Shown here in pieces: positions 37,232 through 44,628 of a stretch of 64,000 nucleotides of DNA. The notes under the pieces are model-generated. The model was not told where the DNA came from, did not search any database, and was given only the letters and a program-made list of their open reading frames with translations. The DNA lies in NCBI RefSeq assembly GCF_007860135.1, contig NZ_SJPV01000017.1, positions 1 to 64,000 of the forward strand. The letters run 5' to 3'. A program made the position numbers and the translations under genes. This stretch comes from Novipirellula artificiosorum. GTDB lineage: Bacteria > Planctomycetota > Planctomycetia > Pirellulales > Pirellulaceae. Every line of letters starts with the position of its first letter. Position 1 is the first letter of the stretch.

Positions 37232-38728
37232 TTACTGCATTCTACCCAAAAATGCATTCGCCGTTCTCAAGTGCTGCTCGCGTTTCTCGCTGTCCATTTT
37301 CGTGGCCATGCTGCACATCATTGCCCATCTCGGATTCTTTCTGAGGTCATCCGCGTGGTTCCAGATCCAACGCCAGTACAAACCGTCCCATACATCACAC
37401 CACGATTCTTTTTTATAGTGGCTCATTTTGCGAATGTAGGAAGAACCTGAGAAGTAGGGCTTCGTTGTGATCGCGCCTCCATCGGCGTTCTGACTCATCG
37501 CATAAACATTGGGAACCATCACCCAGTCGTAGCTGTCGATGAACATTTCCATGAACCAACGATAGATATCGTTGGGATTGATTTCACAAAGGAACATGAA
37601 GCCACCTAACACCATCAGTCGCTCGATGTGATGGCAGTAACCTGTCTCAAGAACTCGGTGGATCGTGTCGTCGATCGGTGCGATCCCGGTTGTGCCGTTA
37701 TAGAAAGACTTGGGCATCGCGCGATGATGCTGCCAATGGTTGGTCGTCCGCATGGCGACACCAAGGTCCTGGTAGGTCGCACGCATGAATTCGCGCCATC
37801 CGATGATTTGACGGACAAATCCTTCCAGCGAGTTCAAGGGTACCTCATTTCTTTTTGCGAAGCGAAGCGTTTCCTTGATGACCTCATCGGGTGTCAGCAA
37901 CCCCGTATTCATCACAGGCGTCAGCACGCTATGCCAAAGCCAGGATTCACCTTCGACAATCGCGTCCTCGAACGCGCCAAACTGCTCCAACCGATTCGCA
38001 AGAAAATGATCTAACCAACGCCTCGCTTCGCGATGGGACGTCGGATAGATAAGATCCTTCAGGTAGCCCGGGTTGTCGGGGAACCGCTTTTCAACGTACG
38101 CCTTCGCCTCATCGTCGATATCATCACGCTTGATCAGCAAGTTCGCAGGGATCGTCGCCAGTTGTTTTTTCGGCAACTTCTTACGGTTTTCTTCGTCGAA
38201 ACTCCATTGGCCGCCCCGTGGTTCATCGCCGTCCATCAAAATATCGAGCCGGCGACGCTGCCACTTGTAGAAATCGGCCATGAACCAACGCCTCTTGCCT
38301 TGACGATACTCCTGATTCTCGGCTTGCGAGTTGATGAATCCCGGATTTGGAAGGAATTCGCAGTCGATCCCCAGCTCTTCACTCGCTTTGCGAAGACGCT
38401 TCTCAAGAGCGAAATCTGTCGGGTCGACGACGCAAAGTTTGGTCCCTTTGTGGTGTTGGGTCCTGATCAACTTTTGTAATTGATCGGACAACATCGGTTT
38501 CTTTGCATCGTGCTCCACATACTGTACCTCGAATCCTTGATCACACAGGTCACACGCATACCGCTTCATCGTAGCACGATGGAACCAAAGCTTCTGCTTA
38601 TGCATCTGCATCGGGTATTGCTTGTCGCCGAAGTACAGCGAATCCTCCAGCAGAATCACTCGCGAGGGATCGAGTTTGAGACCGGGATGTTTGGCGAACA
38701 GCTGATTGGGAAAAATGAGCAGGATCAA
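37232..38728 (-). CDS. Cryptochrome/photolyase-related protein (DPRP, 6-4 photolyase-like clade)
   Basis: The 498-residue protein begins MILLIFPNQLFAKHPGL and has the DPRP N-terminal antenna-type domain (ILLEDSLYFGDKQYPMQMHK). The helical FAD domain includes RQIIGWREFMRATY, HHIERLMVLGG and DSYDWVMVPNVYAMSQNADG. Members of this clade usually carry a 4Fe-4S cluster with a paired-Cys motif soon after KPYFSGSSYI. Here that segment reads RKMSHYKKESWCDVWDGLYW, with only one Cys, so the cluster is probably absent. The expected role is light-driven repair of UV lesions or light sensing. The gene starts 3 bases after the stop of the small membrane protein gene, in an operon with Nei and Dps. Confidence 0.88.
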   Translation of the reverse strand: MILLIFPNQLFAKHPGLKLDPSRVILLEDSLYFGDKQYPMQMHKQKLWFHRATMKRYACDLCDQGFEVQYVEHDAKKPMLSDQLQKLIRTQHHKGTKLCVVDPTDFALEKRLRKASEELGIDCEFLPNPGFINSQAENQEYRQGKRRWFMADFYKWQRRRLDILMDGDEPRGGQWSFDEENRKKLPKKQLATIPANLLIKRDDIDDEAKAYVEKRFPDNPGYLKDLIYPTSHREARRWLDHFLANRLEQFGAFEDAIVEGESWLWHSVLTPVMNTGLLTPDEVIKETLRFAKRNEVPLNSLEGFVRQIIGWREFMRATYQDLGVAMRTTNHWQHHRAMPKSFYNGTTGIAPIDDTIHRVLETGYCHHIERLMVLGGFMFLCEINPNDIYRWFMEMFIDSYDWVMVPNVYAMSQNADGGAITTKPYFSGSSYIRKMSHYKKESWCDVWDGLYWRWIWNHADDLRKNPRWAMMCSMATKMDSEKREQHLRTANAFLGRMQ

Positions 38729-38731
38729 TGT

Positions 38732-39238
38732 TCACACACCTGTGCTGGCCGATAGGACGTGCACCAGCATCCAAACCACGAAGCCGCCTCGGGCAGTCCA
38801 GGCGGCCGTACGAATCCAGTTGGACCGGACCAAACGGTGGTGCGTCGCTTGATCAAAGCCTCGAAGCAACTTGTTATGACAAGGCACTTGAATTGCAGCG
38901 GTCGATATCCAGATCACAAGGAGCAGGCCGACGCCTGCAAGAATCATCCAATTGTTGACGCCCGTTGGCGGATTCCACACCAACAACAGCGAACTGAAGG
39001 CTTCGATCAACATAGGTGGCCCCACAATCAACGTGATCAAGAATTGATGACGTTTCTGATAGGCGATGAAGCTTCCCTCGCCAACACCGTTAAACAGCGG
39101 ATAGTGAACGATTTGTACCATCCAAATCAATCCGACCATATAAAGCGTGGCAACAAGATTGATGATCAGTAGAAGAATAGAAAACGGCAATGTGATTCCG
39201 GGTGGGGTGGTTTGGCGGATGACTATTTCTTCTGACAT
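38732..39238 (-). CDS. Small integral membrane protein, DUF1772-like
   Basis: The product has 168 residues from ATG 39238 (MSEEIVIRQ); the frame is open further upstream but would then overlap more of the DNA glycosylase gene. Four transmembrane helices are visible: ILLLIINLVATLYMVGLIWM, FLITLIVGPPMLIEAFSSLL, WMILAGVGLLLVIWISTAAI and AAWTARGGFVVWMLVHVLSA. VHYPLF and VPCHNKLLRGFD are conserved-looking polar segments. The function is unknown. It overlaps the Nei gene end by 16 bp and the photolyase gene start lies 3 bp after it, so it is translationally embedded in the repair operon. A link to DNA repair is suggested only by context. Confidence 0.8.
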   Translation of the reverse strand: MSEEIVIRQTTPPGITLPFSILLLIINLVATLYMVGLIWMVQIVHYPLFNGVGEGSFIAYQKRHQFLITLIVGPPMLIEAFSSLLLVWNPPTGVNNWMILAGVGLLLVIWISTAAIQVPCHNKLLRGFDQATHHRLVRSNWIRTAAWTARGGFVVWMLVHVLSASTGV

Positions 39239-40014
39239 TGGCAGCAAGCGTAAATTTTCCGGCCGCCCAGTGGCCAACTGATGATCCGGCAATCACATTC
39301 GGGACATTTGTCACGTTTGTAAACGTTCAATCGTTCTGATGGTGTCGATCGACTTCGCGGTCGATCGTTTTTGTCGAGTCCAGCCGCAATGATCCGATTG
39401 TGTTTCACGCCGATCTTCAACAGCTTGGTTATCGTCTCCCAAAGTTCATCAAACTTGCACCGATTGAGCTGATTGGCGGGAAGTTCGGGGTGAATGCCAA
39501 TGAGAAACAATAATTCTGCGCGATACACATTGCCGATGCCAGCGATCACCGACTGGTTGAGCAAGAGGCTACCGATTGCAGCTCGGCTGCGGGTGAACCG
39601 ATCCCATACCTTGATCGCGCAAGCATCGGGGCGAAGCGGGTCCTCGCCCAGTCGCGTTCGCAGCGATTCATAATGTTTCTGGTCGATGAGTTCGCAGCAA
39701 TTCGGGCCATTGAGATCGAACGACCTCGTCCGTCCGACCATGCGAACACGAACTTCGCCGCGAGGCTCAGGCGCAGGATTTTGATGGACACGAAACTTGC
39801 CGTATAAACCAAGGTGAACGTGCGTGGTGACACCTCGAGTCCAATGATAAAACAGATGCTTGCCGTGCGCCGAGACTTGACATAGTTCCTTTCCACTGAG
39901 TTTCGAGGCCTCTTCACTGAAGCGACCTTGAGGAGAGGAAACTCTCAGCTTCTGGCCTGCAAACCACCTTTGGTGATCGCGAGCAATACGGTGAATGATG
40001 TGACCTTCGGGCAT
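39223..40014 (-). CDS. Fpg/Nei family DNA glycosylase-AP lyase
   Basis: ATG 40014 is the start because the enzyme needs Pro2 as its catalytic N-terminus (PEGHIIHRIARDHQRWFAGQ); a TTG two codons upstream would hide it. The product has 263 residues. E3 is the general acid/base, SAHGKHLFYHW holds the conserved Lys, and NQSVIAGIGNVYRAELLFLI is the H2TH region. The C-terminal zinc finger is CPECDC to ACCQCQ, with the conserved Arg in GGRKIYAC. It removes oxidised bases and nicks the abasic site. PEGH is typical of the Nei branch rather than MutM. It starts 6 bp after the Dps stop and leads into the membrane protein and photolyase genes. Confidence 0.93.
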   Translation of the reverse strand: MPEGHIIHRIARDHQRWFAGQKLRVSSPQGRFSEEASKLSGKELCQVSAHGKHLFYHWTRGVTTHVHLGLYGKFRVHQNPAPEPRGEVRVRMVGRTRSFDLNGPNCCELIDQKHYESLRTRLGEDPLRPDACAIKVWDRFTRSRAAIGSLLLNQSVIAGIGNVYRAELLFLIGIHPELPANQLNRCKFDELWETITKLLKIGVKHNRIIAAGLDKNDRPRSRSTPSERLNVYKRDKCPECDCRIISWPLGGRKIYACCQCQKK

Positions 40015-40020
40015 TTTCAA

Positions 40021-40458
40021 CTACTCGAGGTAGCTCTTGAGCATCCAGATCGTCTTTTCATGTACCTGAAGCCGACCGATCATGAGATCCTCCGTTTCTG
40101 AATCCTGCGCCTCCGCAGCGCAGTCGCGACCGGTTTGCAGATCGGCGAGGAGCTTTTCGTTCGCCTTCACCAAATGCTGAACCATCTGATGGGCGCTCGC
40201 GTCCTCAGCAATCTCCTCGATTCCTGCCATTTCCGCCAGCTTCGACAGCCCTCCCGGCGCCAGCGCGTTCTTGGCACGGATCCTCTCGGCAAGTTCATCG
40301 ACCGCCTCAAACAGCTCGGTGTACTGTTGCTCGAACGCCGTGTGCAGCGAGAAAAAGGATGGACCACGCACATTCCAATGACAGATGTGCGTTTGCCCGA
40401 TCAGGGCATAGGTATCGGCGACCACTTGCCGCAACGCAGAAATGACGGTTGCACTCAC
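40021..40458 (-). CDS. dps: Dps/ferritin-like DNA-protection protein
   Basis: GTG 40458 is preferred because AAAGGAAAG lies 8 bases upstream and the family's first helix (VISALRQVVADTYALIGQTH) follows. A GTG at 40491 would add 11 residues, and the preferred start gives 145. The ferroxidase ligands at the dimer interface are seen in HICHWNVRGPSFFSLHTAFE and in YTELFEAVDELAERI. Dps stores iron, consumes peroxide and shields DNA. It is the first gene of the run with Nei, a membrane protein and photolyase, a plausible oxidative and UV stress unit. Confidence 0.92.
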   Translation of the reverse strand: MSATVISALRQVVADTYALIGQTHICHWNVRGPSFFSLHTAFEQQYTELFEAVDELAERIRAKNALAPGGLSKLAEMAGIEEIAEDASAHQMVQHLVKANEKLLADLQTGRDCAAEAQDSETEDLMIGRLQVHEKTIWMLKSYLE

Positions 40459-40760
40459 AGTTGAACTTTCCTTTGAGAAGTAGCGTTTCACTTAGGAACG
40501 TTAAGACTTTACCGCCGAGTCAAGTAAAGCCTCGGCGAGGTGTAGCCGAGTCATTCACGGATCTTTTCACTCTTCGTCACAGTCGAGTGAGCTTGGATTC
40601 ATGAGTCAAGATAGCGATGTCGTCGTTGCCGCTCGACCACTTCATCGGCATATGAATTGTCGAGCGTATTCTGAAAGGAAGACGCGGCTACCTGACGACT
40701 CAGGGGATGGATCGAAAATGCAAGACCGTTCGACGTAAAACTTTCAATCTGCGTCCGAAC
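40459..40760. promoter_or_regulatory. Upstream region of the Dps operon
   Basis: This 302-bp gap lies in front of dps and should contain its promoter. Two short open frames of about 40-45 codons exist (e.g. plus strand from 40601) but neither has family support or a good ribosome site. No OxyR- or Fur-type operator was recognised. Confidence 0.3.
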
Positions 40761-41498
40761 CTACTCTGCTGTGCTACGTAGGATGGCCGCACGAACACAG
40801 AGCCATTGGTTCTTCACGCTGGTTAGCCCGTTAAGTCCAAATTGATCAATCAAGCTGAACTTTTGATCGTGTGGCTGCTCATCTAGTGCATAGACAACAA
40901 AGCAATCTGCTGAATGGGATGCTGAGAAGTATTCGTCGTGATGCCACTCTCGGACTGGCAAACAGACGAAAATCGGTTTGCCCAAACGACGCTCTGAGGA
41001 GCCGACGGAGCCAGTCAACGTAACCTGCCGATCGAGCGATGGTGCGTCAACAACGCGGTAGGCCTTGTAGTGATCTAAACCTCCAGGGATCGCGTCCGGA
41101 ACGCCTGACGTGATGAGTTGCGATGGGGAAAGCAGGTACTCCGCCTGCTTAATCTTTAACGTCTTACTGGAATCTCCGCGAACCATGTCAAGAATGAATA
41201 GTTCCCTTTCCGGCTGCTCCGGAGACGCCACGATTTTGAACCAATTCAAATAGGCCGGCTGCTTCTTGGCGGCTCGCCCCATGCACCCGACAGAACGCGA
41301 GAAAAACAATGGACCTTCCAGATCAGTCTCAACCCTCTCTGAATCAAACTTGCCCTGAAGCTCAACCGTGTGCTGAATGCTTCGCGCCGGTTTGACCGAA
41401 AGAACTTCAAGAAAATCGACCGGTGAATGTGCCAAAACCGTCGTAACGCCAGATGAGAAGAACATCAAGCAAATGAGAATGCATCGAAAACCAGGCAT
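40761..41498 (-). CDS. Secreted protein with DUF7450-like repeat, unknown function
   Basis: The product has 245 residues with a signal peptide (CILICLMFFSSGVTTVLA). Two similar blocks are visible: LDHYKAYRVVDAPSL followed by KPIFVCLPVREWHHDEYF, then CFVVYALDEQPHDQKFSLID followed by VKNQWLCVRAAI. In related environmental proteins such blocks read as a short beta repeat (H/D-x-Y-x-x-Y ... V-x-L-x-D-Q-F-G ... L-C-x-P). The function is unknown. The gene has its own AAGGAAAAAC-type ribosome site and lies 123 bp behind the fasciclin gene on the same strand. Confidence 0.65.
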   Translation of the reverse strand: MPGFRCILICLMFFSSGVTTVLAHSPVDFLEVLSVKPARSIQHTVELQGKFDSERVETDLEGPLFFSRSVGCMGRAAKKQPAYLNWFKIVASPEQPERELFILDMVRGDSSKTLKIKQAEYLLSPSQLITSGVPDAIPGGLDHYKAYRVVDAPSLDRQVTLTGSVGSSERRLGKPIFVCLPVREWHHDEYFSASHSADCFVVYALDEQPHDQKFSLIDQFGLNGLTSVKNQWLCVRAAILRSTAE

Positions 41499-41621
41499 GA
41501 TGTTTTTCCTTCCTGAAAGCGGGTGCCTTGGGGAATCGTCAGTGCAATTAATAATGGACGCAAAACGCCAGCTACTCGGCGTAGCTGGCGTCGAGAACGA
41601 GTCGTCTGGATAACTTCGTGA

Positions 41622-42122
41622 CTACTTCTTCGGCAAGATCACCGTATCGATGACGTGGATGACGCCGTTCGAGCACTTGATGTCCGTCTTCACGACCTTT
41701 GCCTTGTTGACCATGACCGTGCCGTCTGTGACCTTAATCTTGACGTCCGAACCTTGAACCGTCTTAGCCTCCGTCAGCTTGACGACATCTTTCGCCATGA
41801 CAGTACCAGGAACGACGTGGTAAGTCAGGATGCTGACGAGCTTATCCTTATTCTCGGGTTTCAGAAGGTCTGCAAGCGTTTCCTTGGGAAGCTTGGCGAA
41901 AGCCTCATTCGTCGGCGCGAAGACGGTGAAAGGACCCTTTCCAGAAAGCGTGTCCACCAATCCAGCTGCTTTGACGGCAGCGACCAAAGTTGAGAAATCC
42001 TCGGTGCCTACCGCATTCTCAACAATCGTCTTGTCGCAAGTCCCGCAGCCTGCATGTGCAGATTGAAATCCGATCGTCATGGTTAACGCTGCGGCAACAA
42101 GCCCTAATACTGTTTTTCTCAT
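41622..42122 (-). CDS. Secreted fasciclin (FAS1) domain protein
   Basis: ATG 42122 is chosen since a signal peptide follows (MRKTVLGLVAAALTMTIGFQ, cleaved near SAHA). This gives 166 residues. A single FAS1 domain fills the rest: FSTLVAAVKAAGLVDTLSGK, FTVFAPTNEAFAKLP, LTYHVVPGTVMAKDV and SNGVIHVIDTVILP, which are the H1 and H2 hallmarks. Two Cys follow the signal peptide (CGTCDK). FAS1 proteins are extracellular adhesion or matrix proteins. The upstream DNA holds the broken sulfatase on the opposite strand. Confidence 0.92.
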   Translation of the reverse strand: MRKTVLGLVAAALTMTIGFQSAHAGCGTCDKTIVENAVGTEDFSTLVAAVKAAGLVDTLSGKGPFTVFAPTNEAFAKLPKETLADLLKPENKDKLVSILTYHVVPGTVMAKDVVKLTEAKTVQGSDVKIKVTDGTVMVNKAKVVKTDIKCSNGVIHVIDTVILPKK

Positions 42123-42289
42123 CCGTTCTGTTTCCTCAAATGGTTTGTTTCGGTCTTTGAGCGGCCGAGCGGTGGAAAGCGTCTTTTCAGACTTCTCTAC
42201 AGGTTCTCCTCGACACGCAGGTACAGACTTACTGTTAGGAACTTGATCGTGTTGACAAGTGCCATTTCTCAAATTGCCCAAAAGAATCC

Positions 42290-42800
42290 TTGGAATCGCT
42301 ACATTTCAAGATGCTGTCGAACCAGGACTCCGTGACAACACTCGCCGCATTGGTGGGAAAAGAGCTTCCCGAAGGTCCGAGGGCTGATGGTGGCCAGCTC
42401 GCCAGCCTGCTGAAGGACAAGGGCTATACCACAGGCCATTTCGGAAAATGGCACCTTGGCACGTTGAGCCGAACACAATCGTCCAAAAGACGCAAGGCGT
42501 CGCCCTCAACCGAACTACGCTCCGCCATGGGAACGCGATTATGACACCTCGTTCGTTACCGAATCGGCGGTTCGTCCTTGGGATCCGGGCAGTGGAAAAC
42601 GGTCGATTGACAATCCGTCCTACGAAAACGGCTCTCCCGTCGATGCCGATGAACCATGCCTGAAAGGCGGCGCGTCACGTGTGGTTGTCGACCGCATGGT
42701 TCCGTTCATCGAGCAAGCCGTTTCCGAAGAAACTCCATTCCTGGTCGCTTGCTGGTTTCACGCGCCGCATAGCGATAAACGTGTTGATCAAGATCGCTGA
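42290..42800 (+). pseudogene. Sulfatase fragment, both ends missing, one frameshift
   Basis: One frame gives ADGGQLASLLKDKGYTTGHF then GKWHLGTL, a classic sulfatase segment. Near 42510 coding moves to another frame giving QPNYAPPWERDYDTSFVTES and ETPFLVACWFHAPH, and a stop follows at about 42800. The N-terminal part with the Cys-x-Pro-Ser-Arg active site and the C-terminal half are both absent. It is a short dead piece of an arylsulfatase, placed between the fasciclin and DMT transporter genes. Confidence 0.8.
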
Positions 42801-42801
42801 T

Positions 42802-43719
42802 TCACTCCATCGCAATGGATTGCCCAACCGATCGGACGTTGCGCGGATTTCTCCAAAGAAGAAACAGACCTGACACCACAATCAGTCCGCACCCAGTCAA
42901 CATCGAAACACTTAATTGCTCATCAAACAGGATCATTCCAAAGGCAATACCAAAGAGCATCCGCGAATATCGGAATGGAGTCACAGCTGAAACCTCCCCG
43001 CTGCGCATCGCTTTCATCAAACCAAAGTAGGCGACAACCCCGAATGTCACCGCCCCTAAAAGCAAGAGTGTGGTCTGGACAGTCGGCCACGCAAACGGCG
43101 TCGCGTCCCAGATTGAATAGAGAGCACCGGCAGCGACAACGGCCAGAAACCCGTAGAGCCCTAGGACCGACGCGCTTAGCGTCAATGGAGCTGCGCGGCT
43201 GGTGAGATCACGACCGGCAAAGCCGAGCATGCCGAGCACGGCCAAAACAGAGAGCAAGGAGAAACGATCCATCCCAGGGCGAACGATCATCATCACCCCT
43301 GCCAAGCCAACAAGAATTGCGATCCATCTTCGCCAACCTACGGTTTCGCCAAAGACCAAGGCTGCGCCCGCAACGACGACAATCGGTGTCGCTTGAAGAA
43401 TCACCGTTGCAACGGACAATGGGGTTAGCGCGATCGCAAGTACATAGAAAAGCCGGCCCAGAATCTCGAATAACACGCGAAGCCGCATCGGGCGGGAAAC
43501 GACGTCTGATGTGAACAGACACTGCTGGTTCCAAATGGCTACACACGCGAATACAAAAGCTCCACCCAAGCCGAAAAGAATCAGAATCTGACCGACAGGA
43601 AGTGTTTTGGAGGCTGCTTTGACAAATACATCTTCGACAGCAAACGCTGCCATTGCCGCAACCATCCAGAAACTGCCAACCAAGTTAGCCCGACGATCCG
43701 TTTCAATGTATTTCGACAC
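42802..43719 (-). CDS. DMT-superfamily transporter (EamA type)
   Basis: GTG 43719 is preferred because AGGAG lies 6 bases upstream; a TTG at 43764 would add 15 residues. The 305-residue protein has about ten transmembrane helices in two EamA halves, for example FWMVAAMAAFAVEDVFVKAA, ATVILQATPIVVVAGAALVF, WIAILVGLAGVMMIVRPG, TLLLLGAVTFGVVAYFGLMK and FGIAFGMILFDEQLSVSMLT. It probably exports or takes up a small metabolite across the inner membrane; the substrate cannot be told. Its stop abuts the end of the sulfatase fragment. Confidence 0.9.
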   Translation of the reverse strand: MSKYIETDRRANLVGSFWMVAAMAAFAVEDVFVKAASKTLPVGQILILFGLGGAFVFACVAIWNQQCLFTSDVVSRPMRLRVLFEILGRLFYVLAIALTPLSVATVILQATPIVVVAGAALVFGETVGWRRWIAILVGLAGVMMIVRPGMDRFSLLSVLAVLGMLGFAGRDLTSRAAPLTLSASVLGLYGFLAVVAAGALYSIWDATPFAWPTVQTTLLLLGAVTFGVVAYFGLMKAMRSGEVSAVTPFRYSRMLFGIAFGMILFDEQLSVSMLTGCGLIVVSGLFLLWRNPRNVRSVGQSIAME

Positions 43720-44126
43720 GAAAGCTCCTGGAACGGTTTTGGTCGTCAAACCGATTGACGGCAATCGCTTTCGTAGCGACCAGCAAATCGTGTTCAGTCG
43801 GCTTTGGTTTATCCAAATTCAACGTCCATCAATCCGTTCGGATTGTCAGGGGAAGCAGCGTTTCGTTCACATCAAAAAGGTGACATCAGGCTGTGACATG
43901 GGGGTGGAGGTTGTGACCTTGCGAGTGGTTTGGTGATCTTCGATTGCTTCAGAGTAGTCCCTTGCCTGCTTGTCTGACAAGATCGCGTCCATCACGACTG
44001 TGTCGAATGCAGAGCAGGACCCATCGGACCGCGGCGCAAAAACCGGCTTAGCTGGGTTTCTTTTCGATCCAGCATAGCTAGAATGAGTTTCCCTCCTTGA
44101 ATGCCCACCTCTCGAAGTACTCGCCC
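43720..44126. other. Intergenic region, 407 bp
   Basis: No gene, hairpin or repeat I can support is present. It separates the divergent DMT gene and the beta-helix remnant and so should contain the promoters of both. Confidence 0.3.
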
Positions 44127-44561
44127 ATGAGACTCACCTTACTGACGACACTATTGTGTTGTCTACCGGTCGCGATGGGGACCGCCGGCTCTTCTCACCG
44201 GACGTTCTATGTCGATTCAGAAAAGGGCCTCGATCGCCACAGCAACACCGCCGACACGTCGGGGTTCGAGGTGAAGCACAACCTTTTCTACCAATGGACG
44301 GATTGGGGCAGTCGCTACACCGGAGGATGGAAAACACTGCCAGAGATGCACCATAACCTGTGGTACAGCGATTCCGGCATCATGGCTTGGGTGTTTCAAA
44401 AGAAACTCACGAGCTTTGAGGAATACCAAAATGCAACGGGTCTGGACAGTGACTCCGTCTTTGCCGACCCGAAAATAATCGCTCCTGAACAAGGCGACTA
44501 CCGCCCAGCCCCCGACAGTCCCGCGGGAACCCTGCGCGCCGGCCGCGACGTAAAACTCTAG
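44127..44561 (+). pseudogene. Beta-helix protein with its middle deleted
   Basis: ATG 44127 gives a signal peptide (MRLTLLTTLLCCLPVAMGTA) and the typical first strand of a DUF1565-type beta-helix protein (RTFYVDSEKGLD). The next residues already belong to the far C-terminal part: DTSGFEVKHNLFYQWTDWGS, MHHNLWYSDSGIMAWVFQKK, then SVFADPKIIAPEQGDYRPAP ending DSPAG. Intact proteins of this layout have 500 or more residues; this has 144. The frame is preserved across the junction at about 44230-44250, so a short secreted protein may still be made. Confidence 0.75.
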
Positions 44562-44628
44562 CTCGCGACGACGATGCGGATGGCAAGCTGCGAGCATTGC
44601 CCCACTTGTGAACGAGAGAATGATTGTG

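Noticed and set aside
40601..40738. Short open frames in the dps upstream region
   Set aside because: Forty to 45 codons, no ribosome site or recognisable similarity; more likely regulatory DNA.
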